Made by a program: the position numbers and the translations under genes. A stretch of 64,000 nucleotides of DNA. Origin: Anaerovibrio sp. JC8. Its GTDB lineage: Bacteria > Bacillota > Negativicutes > Selenomonadales > Selenomonadaceae. The stretch's first letter is position 1; each line of letters begins with the position of its first letter. The notes beneath the pieces are model-generated. The model saw nothing but the letters and a program-made list of their open reading frames with translations, was not told the DNA's origin and made no database searches. The stretch is taken from positions 1-64,000 of the forward strand of contig NZ_ANBM01000010.1 of NCBI RefSeq assembly GCF_002100115.1, in the 5' to 3' direction. Shown in pieces: positions 18,833-26,862 of the stretch.

Positions 18833-20341
18833 ATGTATCTGGAAAGAAAGCACAAATGCGAGGATATGCTGCGCTGCACCCTTTGTGCCGATGCCCCCTG
18901 CGACCAGGCCTGCCCCAAAAAGCTGGAGCCTGCAAAGCAGCTGCGGAGTATCTGGTTTGACAACGAAATTGCGGCAGCCTCCGGTCTGCCCGAAACAAAT
19001 CCTTGCTCCGATTGCACTGCCCCTTGCGAAGCAGCCTGCATCAGGTCTGGAGAAGTACCGATAAAACAGCTGCTGTCCTTTCTGACAGAGAACGTACGGC
19101 CTGCCCTTGATGTGCCATCCCCACAGGATGAAGCCGCCCTGCAGGCAGATATTTGTGGTGTTCCACTGGAAAATCCTTTCCTGCTGTCCTCCTCGGTGGT
19201 GGGCAGCAATTACGATATGTGTGCCCGAGCCTTCGAGGCCGGATGGGCCGGTGTGGCCTTCAAAACAATATGCAGCTTTGAAATTCACGAAGCCTCTCCC
19301 CGATACTCGGCCATTCATGGGGCCAACGGCGGCTTAGTTGGCTTTAAAAATATCGAGCAGCTTTCCGACCACAGTGTTCCGGAAAACATGGAAATATTCC
19401 GCCGGCTGAAAAAAAATTATCCCACCAAGCGCGTTATTGCCTCCATCATGGGACGCAACGAGCAGGAGTGGGAAGATTTGGCCCGCCAGTGTCAGGAAAA
19501 CGGCGCCGACGTTATAGAATTAAATTTCTCCTGTCCAAACATGATGGACTGGGGGCTGGGCTCAGACATCGGCCAGGTGCCGGAGCTGGTGGAACGGTTT
19601 ACCGCTGCGGCCCGAAGGGGAGCTTCCATCCCCATTCTGGCCAAGCTCACACCCAATGTAGACCACATGAGCCCGGCGGCCGAGGCCGCCAAACGTGGTG
19701 GTGCCGACGGTCTTGCCGCCATTAACACCATCAAGAGCATTATGGAGATAAATCCCCATACCTTTGTTTCCAGCCCTGCCATCGGACGCCATTCTGCTGT
19801 AGGCGGCTACAGCGGATCCGCAGTTAAGCCTATTGCCCTGCATTTTATAGCCGAGCTGGGGCATAACCAAAATCTCAGCGGTATGCATATCAGCGGCATG
19901 GGTGGTGTGGAAACCTGGAGGGACGCCTTGGAATTCATACTTCTTGGGGCTGGCTCTGTTCAGGTAACAACCGCCATCATGCAGTACGGCTACCGTATTA
20001 TTGATGATTTAAAGGCCGGACTCAATTATTATCTGCATGAAAAAGGGTATCATTCCGTCAAGGAGCTTATTGGCGAGGGGCTGGAATTTGTCAGCGACAC
20101 CACTGAGATTCTGGAACGGGACAGCATAGTATATCCTAAATTCAAGCGAAAGACCTGCATAGGCTGTGGAAGGTGCCAGATTTCCTGCGCCGATGGTGGC
20201 CATCAGGCTATTCACTTGGATAAAAGCCGTCGCCCGGTACTTGACCCGAAACGGTGCGTTGGCTGCCATCTATGTGTGCTTATTTGTCCTACTCACTCCA
20301 TAGTGTCATCAGGGAAGCGCATCTACAAAAAGAAGATATAA
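18833..20341 (+). CDS. Dihydropyrimidine dehydrogenase PreA-like protein with extra N-terminal Fe-S segment
   Basis: A 502-aa iron-sulfur flavoprotein. Residues 1-75 are Cys-rich (CTLCADAPCDQACP and CSDCTAPCEAAC), like the Fe-S domain found in PreT/DPD domain I. Residues about 105-400 form the FMN TIM barrel of the dihydroorotate/dihydropyrimidine dehydrogenase group, with the catalytic Cys in NFSCPN (about 233). The C-terminus has two 4Fe-4S motifs, CIGCGRCQISC (about 442) and CVGCHLCVLICP (about 475). No PreT partner is adjacent, so the N-terminal segment may take electrons from another reductase. A pyrimidine substrate is inferred from the family. Confidence 0.85.
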   Translation: MYLERKHKCEDMLRCTLCADAPCDQACPKKLEPAKQLRSIWFDNEIAAASGLPETNPCSDCTAPCEAACIRSGEVPIKQLLSFLTENVRPALDVPSPQDEAALQADICGVPLENPFLLSSSVVGSNYDMCARAFEAGWAGVAFKTICSFEIHEASPRYSAIHGANGGLVGFKNIEQLSDHSVPENMEIFRRLKKNYPTKRVIASIMGRNEQEWEDLARQCQENGADVIELNFSCPNMMDWGLGSDIGQVPELVERFTAAARRGASIPILAKLTPNVDHMSPAAEAAKRGGADGLAAINTIKSIMEINPHTFVSSPAIGRHSAVGGYSGSAVKPIALHFIAELGHNQNLSGMHISGMGGVETWRDALEFILLGAGSVQVTTAIMQYGYRIIDDLKAGLNYYLHEKGYHSVKELIGEGLEFVSDTTEILERDSIVYPKFKRKTCIGCGRCQISCADGGHQAIHLDKSRRPVLDPKRCVGCHLCVLICPTHSIVSSGKRIYKKKI

Positions 20342-20497
20342 TACTGTATTATTGATTATTATTTCTTTAGGTTTTATCCACATTTTTATCCACAAATAAC
20401 TTTTTCTGTTAATAACTATTATTTATTAACAGTAGGGGAGCCGCATTATGCGGCTCCCTTTTTACATTTTCGGGGAAAAATTCCAGATGCAGGCTTC
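20342..20497 (+). terminator. Terminator plus two DnaA-box sequences
   Basis: Two exact TTATCCACA boxes lie at 20374-20382 and 20386-20394. They are followed by the hairpin GGGAGCCGC/GCGGCTCCC (20436-20458) with a T tract, which ends the dehydrogenase transcript. Confidence 0.75.
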
Positions 20498-20526
20498 TTG
20501 AAACCGAACAGTAATTCTGTTATCAT
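20498..20526 (+). promoter_or_regulatory. SOS-like promoter/operator of the polymerase gene
   Basis: TTGAAA (20498-20503) and TATCAT (20521-20526) are separated by 17 bp. The spacer holds CGAACAGTAATTCTGT, containing the inverted repeat AACAG-N5-CTGTT (20507-20521). A near-identical arrangement lies at 53,395-53,422. A LexA-type damage operator is likely because the gene downstream is an error-prone polymerase. Confidence 0.65.
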
Positions 20527-20581
20527 ATATGTGAAACGTATATTCTATAATTAATACTCAATCCCATTGGAGGCCGGAAAC

Positions 20582-22096
20582 ATGGAGGAAAAGACTTATA
20601 TTGCCATAGATTTAAAATCCTTCTATGCCTCGGTGGAATGTATTAAGGATGACCTTGACCCCCTCACCACCAACCTGGTGGTGGCAGACAAAAGCCGTAG
20701 CGGGAAAACTATCTGCCTGGCAGTTACTCCGGCCCTGAAATCTCTGGGGATAAAAGGCCGCCCCCGCCTTTTTGAAGTAGAGCAGAAGGTGAAGGAAATA
20801 AACCACCGCCGCCGTGCCATGGCTCCCCGGCACAAATTTACGGGAACTGCCACCAACATCGTGCAGCTTGAGAACGACCCGTCCCTGGCCCTTGATTTCA
20901 TCATTGCCAGGCCCCGCATGGCCCTCTATGTGGAATTCAGTGCCCAAATTTATGGTATATATTTGAAATACTTTTCTCCCCAGGACATCCACAGCTACAG
21001 CGTGGACGAGGTATTCATTGATGCCACCCCATATCTGAGCACCTACCATGTCACCGGCCGTGAGCTGGCCCTAAAAATAATCCATGATGTCCTGAAAAAC
21101 ACCGGCATTACCGCCACCGCCGGTATCGGCACCAATTTGTATCTGGCCAAGGTGGCCATGGATATTATGGCCAAGAAAATCCCCTATGACCAGGACGGAT
21201 TCCGTATTGCGGAGCTGGACGAAATGAGCTACCGCAGGGCCCTGTGGACCCACACCCCAATTACAGATTATTGGCGGGTGGGCAAGGGCTACGAAAGGCG
21301 GCTGCGGGAAATCGGGCTATATACCATGGGGGATATTGCCCGCTGTTCCATTGGCAAGGACTACGAATACCACAACGAGAATTTACTCTATAAGAAATTC
21401 GGCATCAATGCCCAGCTTCTCATTGACCACGCATGGGGATATGAACCATGCACCATGAAGGCCATCAAGAAATACAGGCCCGCATCCAACAGCCTCAGCA
21501 GCGGCCAGGTGCTTATGAGCGGCTACACCCATGAAAAGGGGCGGCTCATTGTCTGGGAAATGGCCGATGTCCTTGTGCTGGATATGGTGGATAAAGGGCT
21601 GGTTACTGACCAGATAGTTTTGTATATCGGCTATGACATCGACAATGTGAAGAATGGCCAGTACACCGGAGATACCCATACAGACCATTATGGGCGGAAG
21701 GTGCCAAAGCCCGCCAACGGTTCCATCAACCTGGGGCGGCATACTTCTTCCACTGCCCTAATAACCAAGGCCGTGCTGGAGCTTTTTGATAAAATCACTG
21801 ACCCCCGGCTCCTGATCCGGAGAGTCAATATCACGGCCAACCATGTAATCAGTGAAGAAGCCATGAAAGAAGAAGCCAACAGACCGGAGCAGCTGGACCT
21901 TTTTACAGATTATGAGCAACTGGACAGAGAACGAGCCAAGGCCGAAAAGCAGGAGGCCAAGGAAAAATCCCTGCAGCACGCCCTTCTGGACATAAAGCAC
22001 AAATATGGCAAAAATGCCATACTGAAAGGTGCCAACCTTCAGGAAGGAGCCATGACCATTGAAAGAAATCAACAGATAGGAGGCCATAAGGCATGA
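20582..22096 (+). CDS. Y-family DNA polymerase (UmuC/UvrX-like)
   Basis: Translesion polymerase of about 504 aa. The first metal-binding motif is AIDLKSFYASVE (about 8-19) and the second is SYSVDEVFID (about 139-148). They are followed by thumb and little-finger regions and a charged, Lys/Glu-rich tail. The start is ATG 20582 with GGAGG at 20569-20573; the upstream in-frame TTG lies inside that ribosome site. It overlaps the small YolD-like gene by four bases, a pairing common in Firmicute plasmids, phages and chromosomes. Confidence 0.93.
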   Translation: MEEKTYIAIDLKSFYASVECIKDDLDPLTTNLVVADKSRSGKTICLAVTPALKSLGIKGRPRLFEVEQKVKEINHRRRAMAPRHKFTGTATNIVQLENDPSLALDFIIARPRMALYVEFSAQIYGIYLKYFSPQDIHSYSVDEVFIDATPYLSTYHVTGRELALKIIHDVLKNTGITATAGIGTNLYLAKVAMDIMAKKIPYDQDGFRIAELDEMSYRRALWTHTPITDYWRVGKGYERRLREIGLYTMGDIARCSIGKDYEYHNENLLYKKFGINAQLLIDHAWGYEPCTMKAIKKYRPASNSLSSGQVLMSGYTHEKGRLIVWEMADVLVLDMVDKGLVTDQIVLYIGYDIDNVKNGQYTGDTHTDHYGRKVPKPANGSINLGRHTSSTALITKAVLELFDKITDPRLLIRRVNITANHVISEEAMKEEANRPEQLDLFTDYEQLDRERAKAEKQEAKEKSLQHALLDIKHKYGKNAILKGANLQEGAMTIERNQQIGGHKA

Positions 22097-22278
22097 CCGA
22101 CAAAGATAATCCTTATGCTGACATCATCGACTTACCCCGCCCAGTGTCCAAGAAACACCCGCCTCTGACAATGGAACAGCGGGCCGCCCAGTTTGCCCCC
22201 TTTGCTGCAGTAAACGGCCACAATGAAGCCATAACCAAAACTGCCATGGCGCATGAAAAGGGTATGAAGCATCAATAA
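22093..22278 (+). CDS. YolD-like small protein
   Basis: 61 aa with the short conserved segment MEQRAAQFAPFAAVNGH, typical of the small proteins encoded directly after UvrX/DinB-type polymerases in Firmicutes. Its start overlaps the polymerase stop (ATGA), so it is translationally coupled and would share damage induction. Its molecular role is not established; an accessory factor for the polymerase is the usual guess. Confidence 0.82.
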   Translation: MTDKDNPYADIIDLPRPVSKKHPPLTMEQRAAQFAPFAAVNGHNEAITKTAMAHEKGMKHQ

Positions 22279-22309
22279 AAATTCAAAACCTGCCAGAGAA
22301 CCAAAAAAA

Positions 22310-22337
22310 TGCAGCCCGAGGGCTGCATAATTTTTTT
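22310..22337. terminator. Bidirectional terminator
   Basis: ATGCAGCCC-GAG-GGCTGCAT with a T run on the plus side and A-rich sequence on the other; it separates the polymerase operon from the SYLF gene. Confidence 0.85.
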
Positions 22338-22344
22338 AAAACTA

Positions 22345-22989
22345 TTACTTTATTTTCTTGCCAGTATCATCGTATTTGTTCAGTTCCTTGTCCGGGTAAA
22401 TCTTCGTCCCGTTAATGGAGGCCTCCAGTGTCAGGCCTTTTGTTGTCATCTGATATACCCAAATGCCATTTGCCGCGATAGAGGCGCCATCAATGGAATC
22501 TCCTGTCATTCCATCTGTAGCTGACGCATCCGCCGAAGCAGCAAATTTTACATCACCGGAAATAAAGGAGTGCCACGCCGTCTCCGTTCCTATGACAAAA
22601 ATCAGGTCATATTCTTTCACGCCAAGCCCCAGGCCGACACCCATTTCCTGCATGCGCATATAGACCTTTTCGCCTGTCTCATTGTTTACGGCCACCCCTC
22701 TGCCGTGGGAGCTGCCGAAAATACCCAGCTTCATCCCCGTATTGCTCAAGGTTGCGTAGGCGTAACAGTTCTGAATTACCCGCTGTGCCGACGGAACCTC
22801 CTCATATAGATTGGTCAGTGCCTTGGTGGACAGATCGTTAATTTCCCCACGTTCCTTCATAACCTTGTTCACGTCAGCTGCCAGGACAGTGGACGTCATC
22901 AGGCATAACATAAGCACCGATAACATACACATCAAAGCTTTTTGTATTACACCATTAAAAGATAAATCCGGATTAATCCCTCTGTTCAT
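22345..22989 (-). CDS. Exported SYLF/Ysc84-domain lipid-binding protein
   Basis: 214 aa. The N-terminus contains a hydrophobic signal segment ending TVLAAD. The rest matches the SYLF (Ysc84) fold: a helical segment followed by a glycine-rich beta region (GMKLGIFGSSHGRGVAV; GVGLGLGVKEYDLIFVIGTE; ASIAANGIWVYQ). SYLF proteins bind phosphoinositides in eukaryotes; the bacterial role is unclear. GAGGAGG precedes the start. It stands alone. Confidence 0.82.
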   Translation of the reverse strand: MNRGINPDLSFNGVIQKALMCMLSVLMLCLMTSTVLAADVNKVMKERGEINDLSTKALTNLYEEVPSAQRVIQNCYAYATLSNTGMKLGIFGSSHGRGVAVNNETGEKVYMRMQEMGVGLGLGVKEYDLIFVIGTETAWHSFISGDVKFAASADASATDGMTGDSIDGASIAANGIWVYQMTTKGLTLEASINGTKIYPDKELNKYDDTGKKIK

Positions 22990-23112
22990 TATTGACCTCC
23001 TCTTGCACAGAAATATAAAACCACTTATTCCTATTCATATATTATACTCTCTAAAATTAAAAAATTCCTAAAAAAAATTTGTATTATGAATTTATTTGTT
23101 ATATACTATGTC

Positions 23113-23272
23113 TAACCCGTTTATTTCCTATTCGGGTGCTTGTTTTCGTTACCCTTTTTGTTATCCCACTTCTTTACCAGCTGGCAAAAGCCAGCACCAG
23201 CTATATGTTTGCCCCTTCCAACTTACATATAGCCACTCCCTTAAAAAAGCTGCCATGGTGCAGCTTTTTTTA
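23113..23272 (+). ncRNA. Candidate structured RNA with intrinsic terminator
   Basis: No credible gene. Four consecutive hairpins on the plus strand: ACCCG/CGGGT (about 23114-23135), GCTGGC-AAAA-GCCAGC (23178-23193), GCTATATGT/ACATATAGC with a C-rich loop (about 23198-23231), and the terminator AAAGCTGC/GCAGCTTT with a T run. Confidence 0.45.
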
Positions 23273-23305
23273 TTTTTCTCGCATAATTCATCATACAATA
23301 TTTCC

Positions 23306-23451
23306 TTATAACGCCATTGTTCAAATTTTTCTTCTTTCAGAAAAAAAATCTTCCAATTAGCGTTTCAACGAGCTGGGAGATATGCTCGCCAGCTGTTGCA
23401 GTTTGTTTTCCCCCACCTAAAGAGGTGGGGGGCATCTTAAAGCTCGTTATA
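23306..23451 (+). repeat. 146-bp structured element, copy 2
   Basis: Second copy of the element at 18,269-18,414, with identical length and the same TTATAACG...CGTTATA ends. Here the inner hairpins are perfect: AGCTGG/CCAGCT, and CCCCCACCT-AAAG-AGGTGGGGG. The closing helix AACGAGC/GCTCGTT is at 23366-23372 and 23442-23448. A T-rich tract follows and no gene is nearby. Confidence 0.75.
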
Positions 23452-23572
23452 TTTTTTGTAATAGATTGGATTTTAAATCGTATGTATAGACAGGAAACAA
23501 CAAAAAACCACTTTTTATCATAAATGATAAAAAATGGCTCTCCTTACATACTCTCTCATGAGCGGGTTCCCC

Positions 23573-23617
23573 GACCCGTCCCCTCCAAAGAAGCCGACTG
23601 CACACCCGGCTTCTTTT
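23573..23617 (+). ncRNA. Two-hairpin small RNA-like unit
   Basis: CGGGT-TCCCCG-ACCCG is followed by a C-rich spacer (TCCCCTCC) and the terminator hairpin GAAGCCG/CGGCTTC with TTTT. It has the same architecture as the units at 36.3-37.6 kb: a first hairpin with a UCCC loop, then a terminator. A separate palindrome, CCACTTTTTATCAT/ATGATAAAAAATGG, lies upstream (about 23508-23537). Confidence 0.45.
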
Positions 23618-23746
23618 AGTTTCTAAAAAAATTTTGGTAATAAAATATTTTTAGAAAGTTTCATATGTAAACTATTGTTCTTAAATTATTAGTGAGTTAT
23701 AATTAATTAACAACAGAATTTTTCTTTGTCGTAGAATCCTTTCCAA

Positions 23747-23858
23747 TTGGTGTATTGCTTGTGTACACCAAGCTCCTTTCTTTATCGGGCTATTGTTTCC
23801 CATTTTTTCAATAGCCCGTACACATCTCACCGGGCTGCATTTTGCAGCCCGCTTTTTT
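23747..23858 (+). ncRNA. Candidate three-hairpin RNA
   Basis: TTGGTGTA/TACACCAA (23747-23771), CGGGCTATTG/CAATAGCCCG with a UUUCCC loop (23786-23818), and the terminator CGGGCTGCA/TGCAGCCCG followed by CTTTTTT (23831-23858). There is no open reading frame of note. Confidence 0.5.
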
Positions 23859-23912
23859 GTCCGGACGTAAGCTGAATTTCATCAAACTCCAACCATAGAT
23901 CTGAAACAAAAG

Positions 23913-23961
23913 AAGAGGCTATTGCAGGCAAGTGATACGCTCACTTATGCAACAGCCTCTT
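23913..23961. terminator. Long hairpin
   Basis: AAGAGGCT...AGCCTCTT with inner pairs TTGCA/TGCAA and AAGTGA/TCACTT. It could be a terminator or an RNA element; there is no neighbouring gene on either side within 300 bp. Confidence 0.45.
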
Positions 23962-24100
23962 TAATTATGTCTGATTTACCGGAGCTTAGCATGGATTTGA
24001 CCTCTATGTTTTCTTCTTTCTGTCCTTTATATCCCCGAATTATGAAATATGTTATATTTTTTGAAATTTTTTCGTAGTGCGAAAGGTGTGGTCCATTTTG

Positions 24101-24200
24101 TATTATATTAGTGCCCATGTTCATATGTATGAGTTTTTTGGTGGTGTTTCAAAAATCCTAATACCGGACAACTGCAAAACCGCAGTGTTGCATGCAGCAG
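24101..24200 (+). pseudogene. IS21-family IstA transposase remnant
   Basis: Frame 3 of the plus strand from about 24101 reads ...SAHVHMYEFFGG, then VSKILIPDNCKTAVLHAAV. This matches the IstA core around the second catalytic Asp (PDN). Stops and loss of similarity on both sides show that only about 33 codons remain. No istB or terminal repeats are recognisable nearby. Confidence 0.72.
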
Positions 24201-24302
24201 TAAGTGGCTTGGTTTGTGGCGGCCTCCTTCGTCCCCCTTTTTACAATTAAATAACCCCTGTCTGTTACTTGAAGCAACAAACAGGGGCTAGAGAAATCTA
24301 CT

Positions 24303-24788
24303 TTAGTGATGAAATCTAAAAACAGATATTTTTCTTACAACATTATCTTTAATATAAAATTCCAAAGCTAAATATGGTGGTTTATCTGTGTTCTCATAGG
24401 CATAATAGGTTAATATATGGTCGTAAAAAAGATTATCTCCATATATAGTATCATCGGGATTACCATAAGTCAGAAGAACATTATTGGCCGGACTTCCGAC
24501 TGTAATGCCATCAGCTGTTTTAACGCCATTTTGAGCATCTATATATATTTCTTCAAAGGTTGGTGAGCAATAAAAAGACTCTCCAAAAACATAGTAGAAT
24601 TCAGGCTGTGCTTTTGACACACGCTTTATATATACTTTCTTTGCTGGTCCATAAACGCTCTCTGCATATTGTAGCGAACACCCAGGAGCAAGACCACCTA
24701 AAACAATTCTTGATGCTGATATTTTAGCAAAACATGTAGCAGCAAACAGCGAAACAACAACCAATACAAAAAGTATTTTATTTATCAT
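24303..24788 (-). CDS. Small exported protein, unknown function
   Basis: 161 aa with a clear signal peptide (MINKILFVLVVVSLFAATCFA). The mature part has a beta-rich pattern with SRIVLGGLAPGCSLQYAESVYG, GITVGSPANNVLLTYGNP and a short basic end. The two similarly placed VYGP/TYGNP segments suggest an internal duplication, as in small SmpA/OmlA-like domains, but this is only a resemblance. AGGAGG precedes the start, and a hairpin (CCCCTGT/ACAGGGG, 24253-24290) ends it. Confidence 0.7.
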   Translation of the reverse strand: MINKILFVLVVVSLFAATCFAKISASRIVLGGLAPGCSLQYAESVYGPAKKVYIKRVSKAQPEFYYVFGESFYCSPTFEEIYIDAQNGVKTADGITVGSPANNVLLTYGNPDDTIYGDNLFYDHILTYYAYENTDKPPYLALEFYIKDNVVRKISVFRFHH

Positions 24789-24929
24789 ATTCCAGACCTC
24801 CTATTCCCCTATCTTCAAAAGCAATTCATCAATACCGTTTCCGCTGAAAAATACAACTTTCTTTTTCAGCCTGCAGGCCCGCTCAACTCCTTGTACCACT
24901 GGGCATGTGCCATATAATAAATTTCGAAC

Positions 24930-25130
24930 GATTTTCGCACGCATTTTAAACTGTCAAAACCGCTTGTTTACTGGCTTGGTGTTCATAAGTACAGCCATTT
25001 CAAACGTATTTCGCACGCATTTCAAACGCATTTTGAACTCTTAAAACCGCTTATTTACTGGCTTGGCGTCCATAAGCACAGCCATTTCAAACGTATTTCG
25101 CACGCATTTCAAACGCATTTAGAACGAAGA
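24930..25130. repeat. 87-bp tandem repeat (about 2.3 copies)
   Basis: AAAACCGCTT starts units at 24956 and 25043 (period 87), each holding GTTTACTGGC/ATTTACTGGC, CATAAG and several TTCAAACG(C/T)ATTT subrepeats. It lies in the 382-bp gap before the cellulase remnant; I see no gene in it. It is not a CRISPR because unit and spacer are both repeated. Confidence 0.65.
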
Positions 25131-25170
25131 ATGAAAAACGCACATCAAATATGACGTTTTAAAGGATCTA

Positions 25171-25746
25171 ATGCAATTTGTAAAGTGGGCGGATTATTAT
25201 TGGGGAACAGCTGCTAAATACAGCAATGTTGCAATGGTTCTCTGGGATAATAATATCTATGATAACAACTCAGCAGGCTCGGATGGGGAGTGCCACAGAT
25301 ACATTGATAGAATTACATTGCAGTGGACAGTTCCGGAAATCATCAGTGCAATCATGAAGCACGTTGATGGAACGCCATCCACGATTAATGGCAAGGTGAT
25401 TCCAACACCAACTCCAAAACCACAGCCTACTCCTGCTCCAACACAGAAGCCTGTAGGTGCCGGTTTAAAGGCTGAGTACACAATCAATAATTGGGGATCA
25501 GGTTATCAGGTATTGATCAAAGTAAAGAATGATTCATCCTCGAAGGTTAATACATGGACCGTTAAGGTAAATAAGAAGGATGTAAAGATTGATTCAAGCT
25601 GGTGTGTAAATATTGCCGAAGCTGGTAATTATTATGTAATCACACCAATGTCGTGGAATTCTTCCATTGAACCAGGAGCGTCTGTAGATTTTGGAATTCA
25701 GGGCAATGGTTCCATTGGTTCAACCGTTGATATAACAGTTGAGTAA
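25171..25746 (+). pseudogene. C-terminal remnant of a GH5-type endoglucanase with linker and CBM2-like module
   Basis: The open frame starts inside a glycosidase: [10 protein letters not shown]...VMVLWDNN and [15 protein letters not shown] match the last strands of a GH5 cellulase barrel. A Pro/Thr-rich linker (about residues 76-92) follows. The last 95 residues resemble a CBM2-type cellulose-binding domain ([34 protein letters not shown]). The catalytic part and signal peptide are missing and there is no ribosome site, so it is a decayed gene. A second, shorter copy lies at 28,408-28,576. Confidence 0.75.
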
Positions 25747-25751
25747 GAAAA

Positions 25752-25850
25752 ATCCTTATTTGACGACCCGGACTATGAGCGGACCATTGCCCTTAAATCA
25801 AAAAAGGATATGCTATCCTATACCCACAGCTCAAGTGCCTCTGATGTTTG
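25752..25850 (+). pseudogene. Short coding remnant (about 31 codons)
   Basis: The plus strand directly after the cellulase remnant reads LFDDPDYERTIALKSKKDM... to a TGA at about 25850, a coding-like stretch without a start. It looks like the C-terminus of an unidentified protein left by recombination. Confidence 0.35.
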
Positions 25851-25902
25851 ACGTCTTTATAATGATTTTGTAGCGACTTTACATAATAGAAATTTGTGCA
25901 AA

Positions 25903-25948
25903 AACAGGGAGCATATGATGAAAAATCATCTAATATGCCCCCTGTTTA
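25903..25948 (-). terminator. Terminator of the Nif11-type gene
   Basis: AAACAGGG...GCATAT pairs with ATATGC...CCCTGTTT; on the minus strand it is followed by TTTTTGC. Confidence 0.8.
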
Positions 25949-25985
25949 GGGTGATTTAATTCAATGCTTTAGTTTAAGTTTTCGC

Positions 25986-26546
25986 TTAAGACCTATAGCT
26001 TAGCTTCTTAAAATCTCTCAATAAGCTCTCAGCCTGTTCATGTCTTCCAGCCTTTCTGAGCATGCCTACTGCAACATCAACGGTTGCTTTTGCCAAATCA
26101 TCACCTAGTGGCATTACATTTTTGTACACGAAATAAGCGATTTGAGCGGAATTACAGCCTTTTTTAACCATTTCACCAACCTCAGTGGCGGCCGATATTA
26201 CCTTCACTGGTATAGCAATTGGTTTAAAAATAGTTAGTCCTATTCCTTTTATGAACCCCCCAACAGACCATCCACCAGCAACTTTATCCAGTTCATCATC
26301 AGTAAGTGTTTGTCCTAAAAGGTGATATTCTTCTAAAGTGAAGGGTAAATTCTCCGCTTCAGCCAATGGCTGAAGTACCTCTGCAAAATATTTGTCATCA
26401 TAGTCCTTTCTGTCAATTTCTGTGGCAGATTCCGGTGGCATGGGATGTTTTTCGCAATAAATGTTGTCTGCTTCTTTTAGTTTTATTGCAAGCTCCTCGT
26501 TCTCTAATGCCTTGTTAAAAAACGCTTTTACATTTTCAGTAGACAT
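25986..26546 (-). CDS. Nif11-type leader peptide / long bacteriocin-like precursor
   Basis: 186 aa. The first 40 residues match the Nif11 leader pattern (MSTENVKAFFNKALENEEL). The leader continues to a double-glycine site, LTDDELDKVAGG (about residues 80-91), the classic cleavage motif of Nif11/NHLP peptides exported by C39-peptidase ABC transporters. The C-terminal part of about 95 residues is rich in Gly, Ile, Val and Lys (VGGFIKGIGLTIFKPIAIPVKVISAATEVG...), more like an unmodified bacteriocin-type protein than a short RiPP core. No modification enzyme or transporter is adjacent. It has its own terminator. Confidence 0.7.
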   Translation of the reverse strand: MSTENVKAFFNKALENEELAIKLKEADNIYCEKHPMPPESATEIDRKDYDDKYFAEVLQPLAEAENLPFTLEEYHLLGQTLTDDELDKVAGGWSVGGFIKGIGLTIFKPIAIPVKVISAATEVGEMVKKGCNSAQIAYFVYKNVMPLGDDLAKATVDVAVGMLRKAGRHEQAESLLRDFKKLSYRS

Positions 26547-26599
26547 ATTTTTTTCCTCCCTTTAGTTGTATTTTTTTATTTTTGCTTTAAAGTCCCATT

Positions 26600-26698
26600 T
26601 TACTCTGCAAAATCCTTATCCAGTGTATTGAGCTTCTCAGCCAAAGCCGCATCCTGTGCCAGCTTCTCATAAAACTTTCCTACGTTTGCCTTTGCCAT
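26600..26698 (-). pseudogene. Truncated Nif11-like leader (32 aa)
   Basis: A small reading frame beginning MAKANVGKFYEKLAQDAAL and ending ...LDKDFAE. It has the N-terminal half of a Nif11 leader but no double-glycine site or core. It lies just upstream of the full Nif11-type gene on the same strand, so it may be a decayed duplicate or a short free peptide. The ribosome site is weak. Confidence 0.5.
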
Positions 26699-26728
26699 AA
26701 TATTTTACTTAAAATCTTTGAGTGTTGT

Positions 26729-26781
26729 TTTTCTTTGTCCTTTATATCCCCGAAGTTTGAAAAGTGTTATAAATTTTTTTG
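26729..26781. repeat. About 50-bp repeat shared with 24,015-24,066
   Basis: Both sites contain TGTCCTTTATATCCCCGAA followed by T-TGAAA--TGTTATA-ATTTTTT. They bracket the block carrying the secreted protein, cellulase remnant and Nif11 genes. Confidence 0.6.
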
Positions 26782-26862
26782 GCAATAATTATCCACACTG
26801 ATTAAAAATATTGCAGTAATGCCCCCACTGTTTCAATGAGCCACTGTTTAGATCTTAGCTGG

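Noticed and set aside
24930-25130. Possible CRISPR array
   Set aside because: The 87-bp unit repeats as a whole, including what would be spacers; only about two copies exist and no cas genes are near.
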